Source of the DNA: a virus
IMG/VR virus record: IMGVR_UViG_3300003322_000642
Span: 1 to 28,091 of that record
DNA: 28,091 nucleotides
Direction: 5' to 3' (one strand)
The notes beneath the pieces were generated by a model. The model did no database searches and had not been told where the DNA came from. It saw nothing but the letters and a program-made list of their open reading frames with translations. The translations under genes and the position numbers were made by a program. Position 1 is the first letter of the stretch, and every line of letters begins with the position of its first letter. Below, piece by piece: positions 16,396-23,247 of the stretch.

Positions 16396-16851
16396 TTACG
16401 CTCCCTGCTTGGCCAGGATAGCGCGGATCAACTCGGCGATCGCGTTGCCTTTCACGCCCAGCGGTTCAGCGATGGCGCGCAGGCCCTTGATGCCGTGCTC
16501 GTCGGCGATCGTCGCCAGCTCGTCCTCGGTATAGACCTTGCCAGGTGCGGCGGTGCCATCCGGCTGCACGTCGACGCCAGCCAGGGCGGCGGCTTCCGCG
16601 CGTTGGGTAGCGAGCGCCTGGTCGGCGTTCAGTTCTGCCGGCAGGCCGTTGGTGGTCGTGTGGGCGTGGTCCAGGATGGACTGGGCCACCGATGCGGTCG
16701 TTCCGTCTTCCCATTGACACAGGAACTGGGCGGCCATGCGCACGGCGTCGATCGCCTTCACGTCGGCCGTGGACAGGCCGTCTTCAAAGAATACCGTGCC
16801 CATCTGGCCGGTGAAGTGTTCGTATCCGGGTTGCGTCAGTCGCAGCTTCAT
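16396..16851 (-). CDS. Head-associated protein with C-terminal HeH/SAP-like domain
   Basis: A 151-aa protein starting MKLRLTQPGYEHFTGQMGTVFF, preceded by GGAAAGGAA. The C-terminal 45 residues, TEDELATIADEHGIKGLRAI then GVKGNAIAELIRAILAKQ, show the helix-extended loop-helix pattern of HeH/SAP domains common in phage head proteins and often linked to nucleic acid or capsid attachment. It follows the major capsid gene, separated by a palindrome and a hairpin. It could be a head fibre or decoration protein; the exact role is not determined. Confidence 0.75.
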   Translation of the reverse strand: MKLRLTQPGYEHFTGQMGTVFFEDGLSTADVKAIDAVRMAAQFLCQWEDGTTASVAQSILDHAHTTTNGLPAELNADQALATQRAEAAALAGVDVQPDGTAAPGKVYTEDELATIADEHGIKGLRAIAEPLGVKGNAIAELIRAILAKQGA

Positions 16852-16872
16852 TGGGATTCCTTTCCAGATGTG

Positions 16873-16895
16873 AAAAAGGCGGGCCAAAGCCCGCC
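16873..16895 (-). terminator. Rho-independent terminator after the major capsid gene
   Basis: In the minus direction GGCGGGC pairs with GCCCGCC around a 4-base loop and is followed by five U. It lies between the capsid stop and the HeH-domain gene, so it would reduce downstream expression relative to capsid. Confidence 0.88.
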
Positions 16896-16903
16896 CTCTA
16901 TTC

Positions 16904-16921
16904 TAAGTCACATATGACTTA
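16904..16921. promoter_or_regulatory. 18-bp palindrome downstream of the capsid gene
   Basis: TAAGTCA, CATA, TGACTTA with perfect 7-bp arms. It starts 8 bases upstream (in transcription) of the capsid terminator. A TTGATA lies at its upstream edge but no good -10 at correct spacing follows, so promoter activity here is doubtful. Confidence 0.8.
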
Positions 16922-16931
16922 TCAACAGGAC

Positions 16932-17864
16932 TTAGACGTTGGTGACGCCTTTCAGGCCAGCGATCGAACGGGTCGATTTCAGGGCCAGGCCGGTGTACCA
17001 CTTCAGACGGATGCGGGTCGCATCCTTGTTCTGCACCGTCCCGATGTTCTCGACCACGATACCGGCGTTGTCGCCGCCGTACAGGCCATGCAGGCCGTCC
17101 GACTCGTTCAGGCGCAGGGCGTAGACCGAGCAGGTGTTCGAGGACGAACCCTTGGTCTCGTTTCCAGCCAGGAATTCGTTCATGATCACCGGGATGCCGT
17201 TGTGGGTCAGCATCGGGCGGCCGAAGTTTTCCAGCTGCTGCATCACGGCGTCGGTGCCGTAGGTTGCGCGCAGCAGGGCGCGGAACGCACGGATCGTGCC
17301 ACGACGCATGACGATGACGTCGGCGCCGTTCGGGACAGCGTCGCACAGTTCATCCAGCATGGTCAGGGTCAGCGGGTTGCCGTTCGGACCGGCGTCCACG
17401 ATCTGCGAACCACCAGCGGTTGCAGCGTAGTCCTGGGCTTCCTGCAGCAGTTTCGGCAGGCCGTCGAACATTTTCGGGTTGACGGTCGAGTCGCCCGAAG
17501 CCAGCGCCTGGTGGAACATACGTGCCACGGCCTTGGCCTTCTTCGCGATCTGCACGGCCATTTGCGAGTTGGTGTCGCTCATGGTTGCCTGCAGGAACTT
17601 GTCGATGTCCACGTCACCCGCCAGGATGCGCAGCTTCGCCACGACTTCCTGGAAGCCAGCGGCCGACTCGTTGATCGAGTCGTTCGGGTCGAGCCAGTCG
17701 GCGCCACCCAGGGTTTTCTCGCGGTTGTACACGTACGCCTTACCGTCCGTACGCAGGAACGGCAGAATGGCGAACAAGTCGTCACGCTCGATGATTTCGT
17801 CGATGACGCCGGAGATGAGCTGGTTATTGCTCAGGCTCTCGGCTTCTTCTCGCAACAGAGGCAT
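16932..17864 (-). CDS. Major capsid protein
   Basis: A 310-aa protein placed after scaffold and portal, probably of HK97 fold. Typical features are the N-terminal SNNQLISGVIDEIIERDDLF, a middle P-domain-like helix, RRGTIRAFRALLRATYG, and the strand NGIPVIMNEFLAGNE near the A-domain. It has its own promoter with two palindromes, a strong AAGGA Shine-Dalgarno 8 bases before the ATG and a terminator afterwards, consistent with very high expression as an independent unit. No separate protease is seen, so maturation cleavage is not evident. Confidence 0.93.
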   Translation of the reverse strand: MPLLREEAESLSNNQLISGVIDEIIERDDLFAILPFLRTDGKAYVYNREKTLGGADWLDPNDSINESAAGFQEVVAKLRILAGDVDIDKFLQATMSDTNSQMAVQIAKKAKAVARMFHQALASGDSTVNPKMFDGLPKLLQEAQDYAATAGGSQIVDAGPNGNPLTLTMLDELCDAVPNGADVIVMRRGTIRAFRALLRATYGTDAVMQQLENFGRPMLTHNGIPVIMNEFLAGNETKGSSSNTCSVYALRLNESDGLHGLYGGDNAGIVVENIGTVQNKDATRIRLKWYTGLALKSTRSIAGLKGVTNV

Positions 17865-17920
17865 GTCAAAAATCCTTCAGAAAAGAAAAAGAAAGAAAGT
17901 TACTCGGGCCTAAGTCGCTC

Positions 17921-17938
17921 TAAGTCACCGGTGACGGG
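17921..17938. promoter_or_regulatory. Palindrome at the capsid transcription start
   Basis: TAAGTCA, CCGG, TGACGGG: the central 12 bp are perfectly symmetric, but only one outer arm keeps TAAGTC. It abuts the -10 box. An extra TAAGTC half-site lies at 17911-17916. Confidence 0.7.
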
Positions 17939-17967
17939 ACAATACTCCAAAAACGCAACTTAGTCAA
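17939..17967 (-). promoter_or_regulatory. Major capsid gene promoter
   Basis: Minus strand TTGACT (17962-17967), 17 bases, TATTGT (17939-17944) in the 134-base gap between scaffold stop and capsid start. It is flanked by two palindromes, one overlapping the -35 by three bases and one abutting the -10. Confidence 0.7.
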
Positions 17968-17982
17968 GTCACTAGTGACTGA
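17965..17982. promoter_or_regulatory. Palindrome overlapping the capsid -35 box
   Basis: CAAGTCA, CTAG, TGACTGA, with a perfect 14-bp core. The three-base overlap with the -35 is the same as at the terS promoter. Confidence 0.78.
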
Positions 17983-17998
17983 TTCTAGAACCCGGTGT

Positions 17999-18880
17999 TT
18001 AGGTGACGACGTTGTTGATCGCGCCCAGCAGGTTCATCCCCTTCAGGCCGGCTGCGATCTTGGAGGTCGTGTTCAGTGGCGCGGCCGGGGTTTGAACCGG
18101 CTTCGATGCCGTGGCCGACTGGCTGCCGGCGCCCTGCTTCACCTTCGAGCGCAGCAGCGAGTCCTTGTCCGGATCGGCTTCGATGATCTTGCGCATCGCG
18201 TCTTCGAAGGCGACCGGATTGCCCAACTGGTCGACCAGCGGCGCGCGGCCAGCGGCACCGCGCGGCTTGTCGTAGCCGACAACCTTGCCGTCTTGCAGGT
18301 CGAAGTGCGCACCATACAGGGCGCGCGCCTTCGCCGGCGGGATCGTGGTTTCATCGGCGATGAACTTGGACTGGCCGAACTGGGTGCCGACGGACAGTTC
18401 GTCGACGACGCGGTCCTTGGCGGCCAGCTGTTCCTGCAGCGTCTTGATCTGATCCTGCAACGAAGCCGTGACCTTGGTGTGCTCCTCGGCCATGCGCGCC
18501 TTCAGGGTGTCGAACTCGCCCTTGGCGGCCAACTGCGCTTCTTCGGCGGCCTTCTGATCGGCCAGCAGCTTCTTGACTGCATCCGGGTCGATACCTTCGA
18601 ATGCCTTCAGGCGTTCCTGGGCCGCGGCCAGTTCGGTCTCGCGCACCTTCAGGGCGTCCTTCTTCTGCATCACTTCCTTGAGCAGCTTGGCTTCCTCGTC
18701 GGTCGGCTTCTTGCCGTCGCCGGCTGCCTGGGCTTTGGCTGCGCTTTCAGCTGCCGCTGCGGTCTTCTCTGCCTCCGTCGGTTCGGTAATCGGGCTGCCG
18801 CCGGCCGAGCCGGTGGTGCCGTCCGTGGCCTGGTCCGTGAATCGGCGGCCTCCAGGGAATTTCCAGTATTTCGGGTGCAT
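17999..18880 (-). CDS. Scaffolding-like head morphogenesis protein
   Basis: A 293-aa protein directly before the capsid gene. Residues 50-160 or so are charged Ala/Glu/Lys-rich coiled coil (KEVMQKKDALKVRETELAAAQ; HTKVTASLQDQIKTLQEQLA). A GAHFDLQDGKVVGYD segment follows, and a small C-terminal helix (KIAAGLKGMNLLGAI) could be the capsid-binding end. This composition and position are typical for scaffolds that guide procapsid assembly and then leave. The start MHPKYWKFPGGRRF is preceded by AAAGG. The 81-base gap upstream carries no recognised signal. Confidence 0.85.
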   Translation of the reverse strand: MHPKYWKFPGGRRFTDQATDGTTGSAGGSPITEPTEAEKTAAAAESAAKAQAAGDGKKPTDEEAKLLKEVMQKKDALKVRETELAAAQERLKAFEGIDPDAVKKLLADQKAAEEAQLAAKGEFDTLKARMAEEHTKVTASLQDQIKTLQEQLAAKDRVVDELSVGTQFGQSKFIADETTIPPAKARALYGAHFDLQDGKVVGYDKPRGAAGRAPLVDQLGNPVAFEDAMRKIIEADPDKDSLLRSKVKQGAGSQSATASKPVQTPAAPLNTTSKIAAGLKGMNLLGAINNVVT

Positions 18881-18961
18881 TGTTGTTGCCTTTCTGACCT
18901 ATCTCTCGGTCAATGGTAGATTGTGCGACGCCTGTTCTCTTGGCGCCGCTGGTTCGGGGAA

Positions 18962-20596
18962 TCAGGTTGCGCTGACGGTCTTTTTTGCCGTGTCGTTGGC
19001 CGCGCTCTTTTGAAGCGCCGCCTGGTCGGGGGCGGTGACCTGCGCCATCGCCGCGGCTTGTTCGATCGGGTCGACCGGCCATTCCTTCAGGGCGTCGAGC
19101 ATCTTCTGCTTGAGGTCTTTGGCCAACTGCGGGAACAGCTTTTCGATGACCATCTTCATCTGCTCCTGACGAACCTCTTGCGGGGCGTCGATCAGCATCA
19201 GACGTGCAGCGATGTCGAACTCGTCATACAGACCGCGGGTGTCGAAGTTGTCCGGGTACGACACGAGGGTCACTCCGTCGACCTTGGCTTCTTCGCCATT
19301 CCACAGCGCGACAAGGCGCACGATCTTGTTTTCGAGTACTTCCAGGCTGTCCGCTTTCGCTTGCAGCAGCGCGTTGACCCGTTCGAAGTCGTATGCCTTG
19401 GCCACACCGGAGCTGTTGTCGATGCCCAGCGCGTTGTCCTGCTTGGTCCGCTCGCCGGCCAGGCCGACGGTGTGGTAAATCTCGTTGATGATCTTGTTGA
19501 TGACCGCCAGGATCATCTGGGCCTGTTTCGGGTCCGGCGACAGGTAGAACGGCGCCGCGCCGCCCTCGCCGTCGTACAGGAACACGCGCTTGGTGCCCAT
19601 TTCCATCAAGGTGTTGTAGTTATCCGATCCAGGCAGCACGTTCTGCGCGGGCATAGCCAGCTGGGAATAGGTCTGGTCCTGGATGATGGCGTCCAGGTTC
19701 GACAGATAGTTGGCCACGGCCCGATCGAGGTACGCGATGTCGTCGATCAGGGCCGGTGCGCAGTATTCCTCATCCGAGATGATGTGGTCGTGCAGGATGA
19801 CCGGGACTTCGCCCAGGCCATGCGTGCCGTTGGCGATCTCGACGATCTTGGTCCGGTTGGTGCGGCCGATGCGCTGTTCCTCGAACAGACGCCAGTTCTG
19901 CTTGTCCCAGAGGCGAAAGCGCGGGATCAGGGCGCCCGAGGAGGTGAGCGGGTCGGCGTCGTCGCGCGCGACCTCCTGGATCAGGATCCAGTTCAGCTCA
20001 CCGTCGTCATCGAAGGCGTAGTCCAGGAGCTGCGCGGGGCCGACGATGTACGCATAGGTGCGCACGCCAGCCTTCTTCTCGTCTTCCTTGGACACGACCT
20101 CATCGGTCTTGGCATTATTGTCGACCACGATGCCGATGCGACCGAGCACCGACGCTTTCTTGCCCGCCTGGCGCGAGAAGTCTTTGATCCCCAGACCGTT
20201 CTTCGTGGCTTTCGCCCAAAACGCTTTGACGCTTTCGGGGGCGTCGTTGTCGTTGCGGGTGATGTTCTGCTTGAACAGGTATTTGTTCAGGAGGTCGACC
20301 ACCTCACGCGTGTGGTTGAAGCGGTAGCAGCGGGCCAGACGATCGCGGTATTCGTTGTCGCCCTCCTTGATGTAGCGGAAGATGTTGCCGTTCTCGAACC
20401 ACTCGCGGCCCCCCTCGTACGTCGCGTCCAGGAATTCCCAGTGCTTCGCGCTTTCCTTGTACTCGGGGTGCCGGCGCGCGATCAGCGCGCGCAGCTTCTT
20501 CTGATCGTCGTCCAGGGCGGCGATAGCGAAGTTGCTCACGTCGCGCGGGTCGATCGTGGCAACTGCGCCTGGCTTGGCAATGTTGAAGGTAGTCAT
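18962..20596 (-). CDS. Portal protein
   Basis: A 544-aa protein following terL. The N-terminal region (HPEYKESAKHWEFLDATYEGG, then EYRDRLARCYRFNHTREVVDL) and the long helix near residues 380-430 are typical of portal subunits that form the dodecameric DNA channel. Charged and Ala-rich C-terminal residues may form the crown. The ATG at 20596 lacks a Shine-Dalgarno and lies 7 bases after a -10-like TACCAT, so the message could be leaderless, or translation could depend on upstream coupling to terL 39 bases away. Confidence 0.88.
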   Translation of the reverse strand: MTTFNIAKPGAVATIDPRDVSNFAIAALDDDQKKLRALIARRHPEYKESAKHWEFLDATYEGGREWFENGNIFRYIKEGDNEYRDRLARCYRFNHTREVVDLLNKYLFKQNITRNDNDAPESVKAFWAKATKNGLGIKDFSRQAGKKASVLGRIGIVVDNNAKTDEVVSKEDEKKAGVRTYAYIVGPAQLLDYAFDDDGELNWILIQEVARDDADPLTSSGALIPRFRLWDKQNWRLFEEQRIGRTNRTKIVEIANGTHGLGEVPVILHDHIISDEEYCAPALIDDIAYLDRAVANYLSNLDAIIQDQTYSQLAMPAQNVLPGSDNYNTLMEMGTKRVFLYDGEGGAAPFYLSPDPKQAQMILAVINKIINEIYHTVGLAGERTKQDNALGIDNSSGVAKAYDFERVNALLQAKADSLEVLENKIVRLVALWNGEEAKVDGVTLVSYPDNFDTRGLYDEFDIAARLMLIDAPQEVRQEQMKMVIEKLFPQLAKDLKQKMLDALKEWPVDPIEQAAAMAQVTAPDQAALQKSAANDTAKKTVSAT

Positions 20597-20603
20597 GCGT
20601 CAA

Positions 20604-20633
20604 ATGGTAAATCACTGATGACTTATTCGTCAA
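20604..20633 (-). promoter_or_regulatory. Putative promoter before the portal gene
   Basis: Minus strand TTGACG (20628-20633), 18 bases, TACCAT (20604-20609). The -10 is weak. The palindrome of 20608-20625 fills the spacer, as before the gpL-like gene. Confidence 0.45.
20608..20625. promoter_or_regulatory. 18-bp near-palindrome before the portal gene
   Basis: TAAATCA, CTGA, TGACTTA, one mismatch between arms, in the 39-base gap between terL stop and portal start. Confidence 0.78.
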
Positions 20634-20635
20634 GC

Positions 20636-21901
20636 CTATCGAGACATGCCGCCAATCTCTACCTTGCGCACCGGGAATTCCAGCTCGATGCAGTAACCGC
20701 CTGCGTCGGCACTGTGCTCGGTGCCGCCGGACTTGTCCACGTCACGGCTGCCAGGCTTGTAGATGGTCTGCTCCAGCGCGTTGATGAAGTATTTGCAGCG
20801 CTCGTCCACGCGCAGACGGATCGTGCCGTCGGCGGCCTTGAGCATCCGGTTCACGGCGTTGACACGGTCGGCGACCGCCGGGTGCTTCTTGCGGTACTTG
20901 ATCCGCTTGAAGCCCTTCTCGCGCAGGATGTCCAGGTCGGTCTCGCCGCGTGCGTGCTGGCGCTGGCCGCCAGCCGGGTCCGGGTAGATCACGATCTGGA
21001 CCTGATTGCGCCAGTAGCGCTTCTCCAGCTCGTCGCAAATCTCCTCGGTGTTGGACGAGAACAGCACGATCTCGTCCACGGCCCACAGCTCGCCGTTCTT
21101 CTGCGGCTGAAAGATCACGGTCGACATCGGGTCGATGTTGAAGTCTATACCCACCCAGATCGGCAGCTTGGGGTTGAACGGGTACTCGCCGGTGTGCTCC
21201 ATCCGGTCGAACGGGTAGTAGACGCGGCCGGACATGGTCTCGAAGGACGCCTCGAACTCCTGCTTGAACGACTTCTCGTCCATGTCGTTGCGCGCGGCCT
21301 CGATCTCCGATGCGGGGATGAACGGCGACGTGATGGTCGGGAACTGCCAGGACGCCCACTGGTTGACGCGCTCGCGCCCCTTCTCGTCCACGTAGATTTC
21401 GCCGCGCTGGCCGTACTGGTACAGCGTGTAGAGGTAGTTGTACGCCTTCGGGGTGCCGATGAAGATGGCGTCGCCCTGCCGATCGGCCAGCGTCGGGCGC
21501 AGCACCTTCGTCCAGGTCTCGGGGTCGATGTCCTGGAATTCGTCCAGCACCAGGAAGTCCACACCTACACCGCGCAGCGAGTCGCCCTTGTCGGCGCCTT
21601 TCAGCTCGATGATGGTGCCGTTGACGAGCGTGATTTCCAGGCGCGTCTCGTTGACCTTGCGGAGCCACCGCTTGGGGATCGCCTCGAGCAGATCGTTCCA
21701 CATGATCTGCTTGGCCATCTTGTAGGTCGGCGCAACGTACCAGATTTTGCTCTTGCGCTTGCGGGCGCGGGTGATGATCAGGACGCGCGAGAGCGCCGTC
21801 TTGCCCCAGCGGCGGCCAGCGACCACCACGCGAAAGCGTTTCCGCGAGCGGTACACCAGCATCTGCTTCGGGTGCAGCTTGAGCGATGCCTTTGCCGCCA
21901 T
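20636..21901 (-). CDS. terL: Terminase large subunit
   Basis: The 421-aa packaging motor: an ATPase pumps DNA through the portal and a nuclease cuts the concatemer. Visible motifs are Walker A GRRWGKT (residues 29-35), Walker B FLVLDE (116-121, catalytic E121) and the coupling motif FIGTP (147-151). The C-terminal RNase H-like nuclease has candidate metal-binding aspartates D223 (GIDF), D278 (YPDP) and D399 (HSADAGGY). The start overlaps the terS stop (TGATG), giving tight coupling. Confidence 0.97.
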   Translation of the reverse strand: MAAKASLKLHPKQMLVYRSRKRFRVVVAGRRWGKTALSRVLIITRARKRKSKIWYVAPTYKMAKQIMWNDLLEAIPKRWLRKVNETRLEITLVNGTIIELKGADKGDSLRGVGVDFLVLDEFQDIDPETWTKVLRPTLADRQGDAIFIGTPKAYNYLYTLYQYGQRGEIYVDEKGRERVNQWASWQFPTITSPFIPASEIEAARNDMDEKSFKQEFEASFETMSGRVYYPFDRMEHTGEYPFNPKLPIWVGIDFNIDPMSTVIFQPQKNGELWAVDEIVLFSSNTEEICDELEKRYWRNQVQIVIYPDPAGGQRQHARGETDLDILREKGFKRIKYRKKHPAVADRVNAVNRMLKAADGTIRLRVDERCKYFINALEQTIYKPGSRDVDKSGGTEHSADAGGYCIELEFPVRKVEIGGMSR

Positions 21902-22545
21902 CAGGATTCCTCGACCACTTCGTCAGGGTCGTCCTCTTCCTCAAGGTCTTCGTCCTGCACGACGTTCTGGTTGGCGCCGGCCGGCATCGCATCCAGGTCC
22001 GCCTCGTCGCGTTTGCGCAGTTCCTCGATCTGTTCAGCCGTCAGCTCGGAGATCACCAGTTCCGGCAGCTCGTCGGGGTTCACGGCATCCGGACGATCCA
22101 GGCCCAGGATGGTGTAGCGCTCGGCACGGGCCTTGGCCAGCACGTCCATCGCCTTGTCCAACGCCTTGAGGTTGTTCATGGCGACGGCGACCGGCTGCCC
22201 ATCCTTCTTCGCCTGCAGGATCTCCGCGTAGGCGAGCTTGGACAGGTTGGCCGACATCGTGTAGTGCTGCTCCTTGGTCTCCTTGATCCGCGCGGCGATG
22301 ATCGTCGCCTCGTCGATCGCGGCCGCGGCCAGCTTCTCGTCGATCTTCTCCTTGATGGCGGCCGCCTTGGAACCCTTGACGATGCCCCGCTTCTTGAAGT
22401 GCCGCTCGAACGAAGACTGGGCCAGGCCGAACTTCTTCATCAAGTCCTCGTACGTGACCGAGCCGGACTCCCAGAGAGCTTCAGCTTCGGCCCACTGTTT
22501 CACAGTCAGGCGGTTCTTCGTCGTTTTCGGTGCTGCTGCTGTCAC
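21901..22545 (-). CDS. terS: Terminase small subunit
   Basis: A 214-aa DNA-binding packaging subunit. An N-terminal helix-turn-helix (VKQWAEAEALWESGSVTYED, then KKFGLAQSSFERHFKKRG) is followed by helices suited to ring assembly and an acidic tail (EDLEEEDDPDEVVEES) that may contact TerL. The GTG at 22545 is chosen because GAAGGAA lies 5 bases upstream; a TTG at 22563 is in frame but would begin inside the terminator U-tract. Its promoter carries a palindrome over the -35, and a repeat array, potentially its packaging site, lies just upstream. Confidence 0.9.
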   Translation of the reverse strand: MTAAAPKTTKNRLTVKQWAEAEALWESGSVTYEDLMKKFGLAQSSFERHFKKRGIVKGSKAAAIKEKIDEKLAAAAIDEATIIAARIKETKEQHYTMSANLSKLAYAEILQAKKDGQPVAVAMNNLKALDKAMDVLAKARAERYTILGLDRPDAVNPDELPELVISELTAEQIEELRKRDEADLDAMPAGANQNVVQDEDLEEEDDPDEVVEES

Positions 22546-22561
22546 TGTATTTCCTTCAAGC

Positions 22562-22593
22562 AAAAAAAACGGGCGCAGGGAGAAGGCGCCCGT
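22562..22593 (-). terminator. Rho-independent terminator before terS
   Basis: In the minus direction ACGGGCGC pairs with GCGCCCGT (8-bp stem, 9-base loop) followed by eight U. It lies downstream of the promoter at 22615-22643 and directly upstream of the terS ribosome binding site, so it should act as an attenuator unless transcripts are antiterminated. Confidence 0.88.
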
Positions 22594-22614
22594 AGGAGGA
22601 ACAATACCGGGCGA

Positions 22615-22643
22615 ACTGTAAGCCTTTTCAGGCGCACTGTCAA
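22615..22643 (-). promoter_or_regulatory. terS promoter
   Basis: Minus strand consensus -35 TTGACA (22638-22643), 17-base spacer, -10 TACAGT (22615-22620). A small GCCTGAAAAGGC inverted repeat lies in the spacer. The palindrome of 22641-22658 overlaps the -35 by three bases. Confidence 0.72.
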
Positions 22644-22658
22644 GTCACGAATGACTTA
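22641..22658. promoter_or_regulatory. 18-bp palindrome overlapping the terS -35 box
   Basis: CAAGTCA, CGAA, TGACTTA. Same offset relative to the promoter as at the capsid gene. It forms the left border of the repeat array. Confidence 0.82.
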
Positions 22659-22671
22659 TTAGCAACACCGG

Positions 22672-22916
22672 GACTTATGCATCAATTCCGAGACTTATGC
22701 ATCCGCTCCGAGACTTATGCATTCCACTCCGCGCCCAAATACTTTCTACTTAAGTCTTTAAGTACTTATGTATTTAAATACTTTATAGAAAGGGGGTGTC
22801 ATGCATAAGTTTCCCAGAAGAAAGCATAAGTCCATTTTTGGGTCACTTCTCCTTACGGAACGACTTATGAGTCATAAGTCGCGGAGAAGAAGCATAAGTC
22901 CGCGGAGTGATAAGTC
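22672..22916. repeat. Iteron-like ATAAGTC array with AT-rich core
   Basis: This is the bulk of the only long noncoding stretch (22546-22917). Three direct copies of GACTTATGCAT start at 22672, 22692 and 22712, exactly 20 bp apart. An AT-rich stretch follows at about 22737-22790, with a TAAGTC at 22751. On the right the same half-site is inverted: ATGCATAAGT at 22801, GCATAAGTC at 22824, a 21-bp perfect palindrome with everted half-sites at 22861-22881, GCATAAGTC at 22892, and ATAAGTC ending at 22916. The arrangement of facing repeats around an AT-rich centre fits an origin of replication, a terminase recognition site or a large operator. Confidence 0.82.
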
Positions 22917-22917
22917 C

Positions 22918-23247
22918 CTACTCCAGCACCTCCTCAATGAAGTCCAGGGCATCCTCCTCGGGAGCGACCGACACCGGCACGGATCTGAGCGCGGATCCAC
23001 CGCCGGCGAAGCCCCGCCCCAGCTCCGTGATGGCGATCGGGCGCCGCTGGCGCCCGCGACGCTTTTCCGTGTCCCGCTTCTCGATCAGGCCGTGCTTGAT
23101 CAGCGCGCGGATCGAGAACTGCAGGCTCGCCTTCGTGGTTTCGTAACGCACGCGGTCCAGAATCTCGTCCAGGTCGCAGGGATCGTCGAGACCGTTACCG
23201 GCCCTGATCACCCGCAACAGCTCAATCTGCTTCGCGGTCAGATGCAT
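22918..23247 (-). CDS. Winged-helix DNA-binding protein, candidate regulator
   Basis: A 109-aa protein resembling MarR/PadR-type winged helices. LTAKQIELLRVI forms helix 1, DLDEILDRVRYETTKASLQFSIRALIKHGLIEKR the helix-turn-helix, and EKRRGRQRRPIAIT a strongly basic wing; an Ala/Gly linker and an acidic end follow. GAGG lies 6 bases before the ATG, and the start overlaps the GNAT gene by 26 bases. It is the last gene of the accessory operon and directly borders the repeat array, so autoregulation and control of the palindrome family are plausible. This role is inference. Confidence 0.85.
   Translation of the reverse strand: MHLTAKQIELLRVIRAGNGLDDPCDLDEILDRVRYETTKASLQFSIRALIKHGLIEKRDTEKRRGRQRRPIAITELGRGFAGGGSALRSVPVSVAPEEDALDFIEEVLE

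Noticed and set aside
18895-18912. Inverted repeat TGACC-N8-GGTCA before the scaffold gene
   Set aside because: Arms are five bases and the core differs from the TAAGTCA family; too short to separate from chance.
18923-22117. A 1064-codon plus-strand open frame
   Set aside because: It spans the opposite strand of portal, terL and part of terS, all of which have clear motifs; it is a shadow.
22546-22563. TTG start giving a longer terS product
   Set aside because: It lies in the terminator U-tract without a ribosome site; the GTG at 22545 has GAAGGAA at proper spacing.
22672-22722. Three regular repeats as a CRISPR array
   Set aside because: Repeats of about 11-14 bp at 20-bp period leave spacers of only 6-9 bases, far too short; inverted copies nearby point to protein-binding sites.
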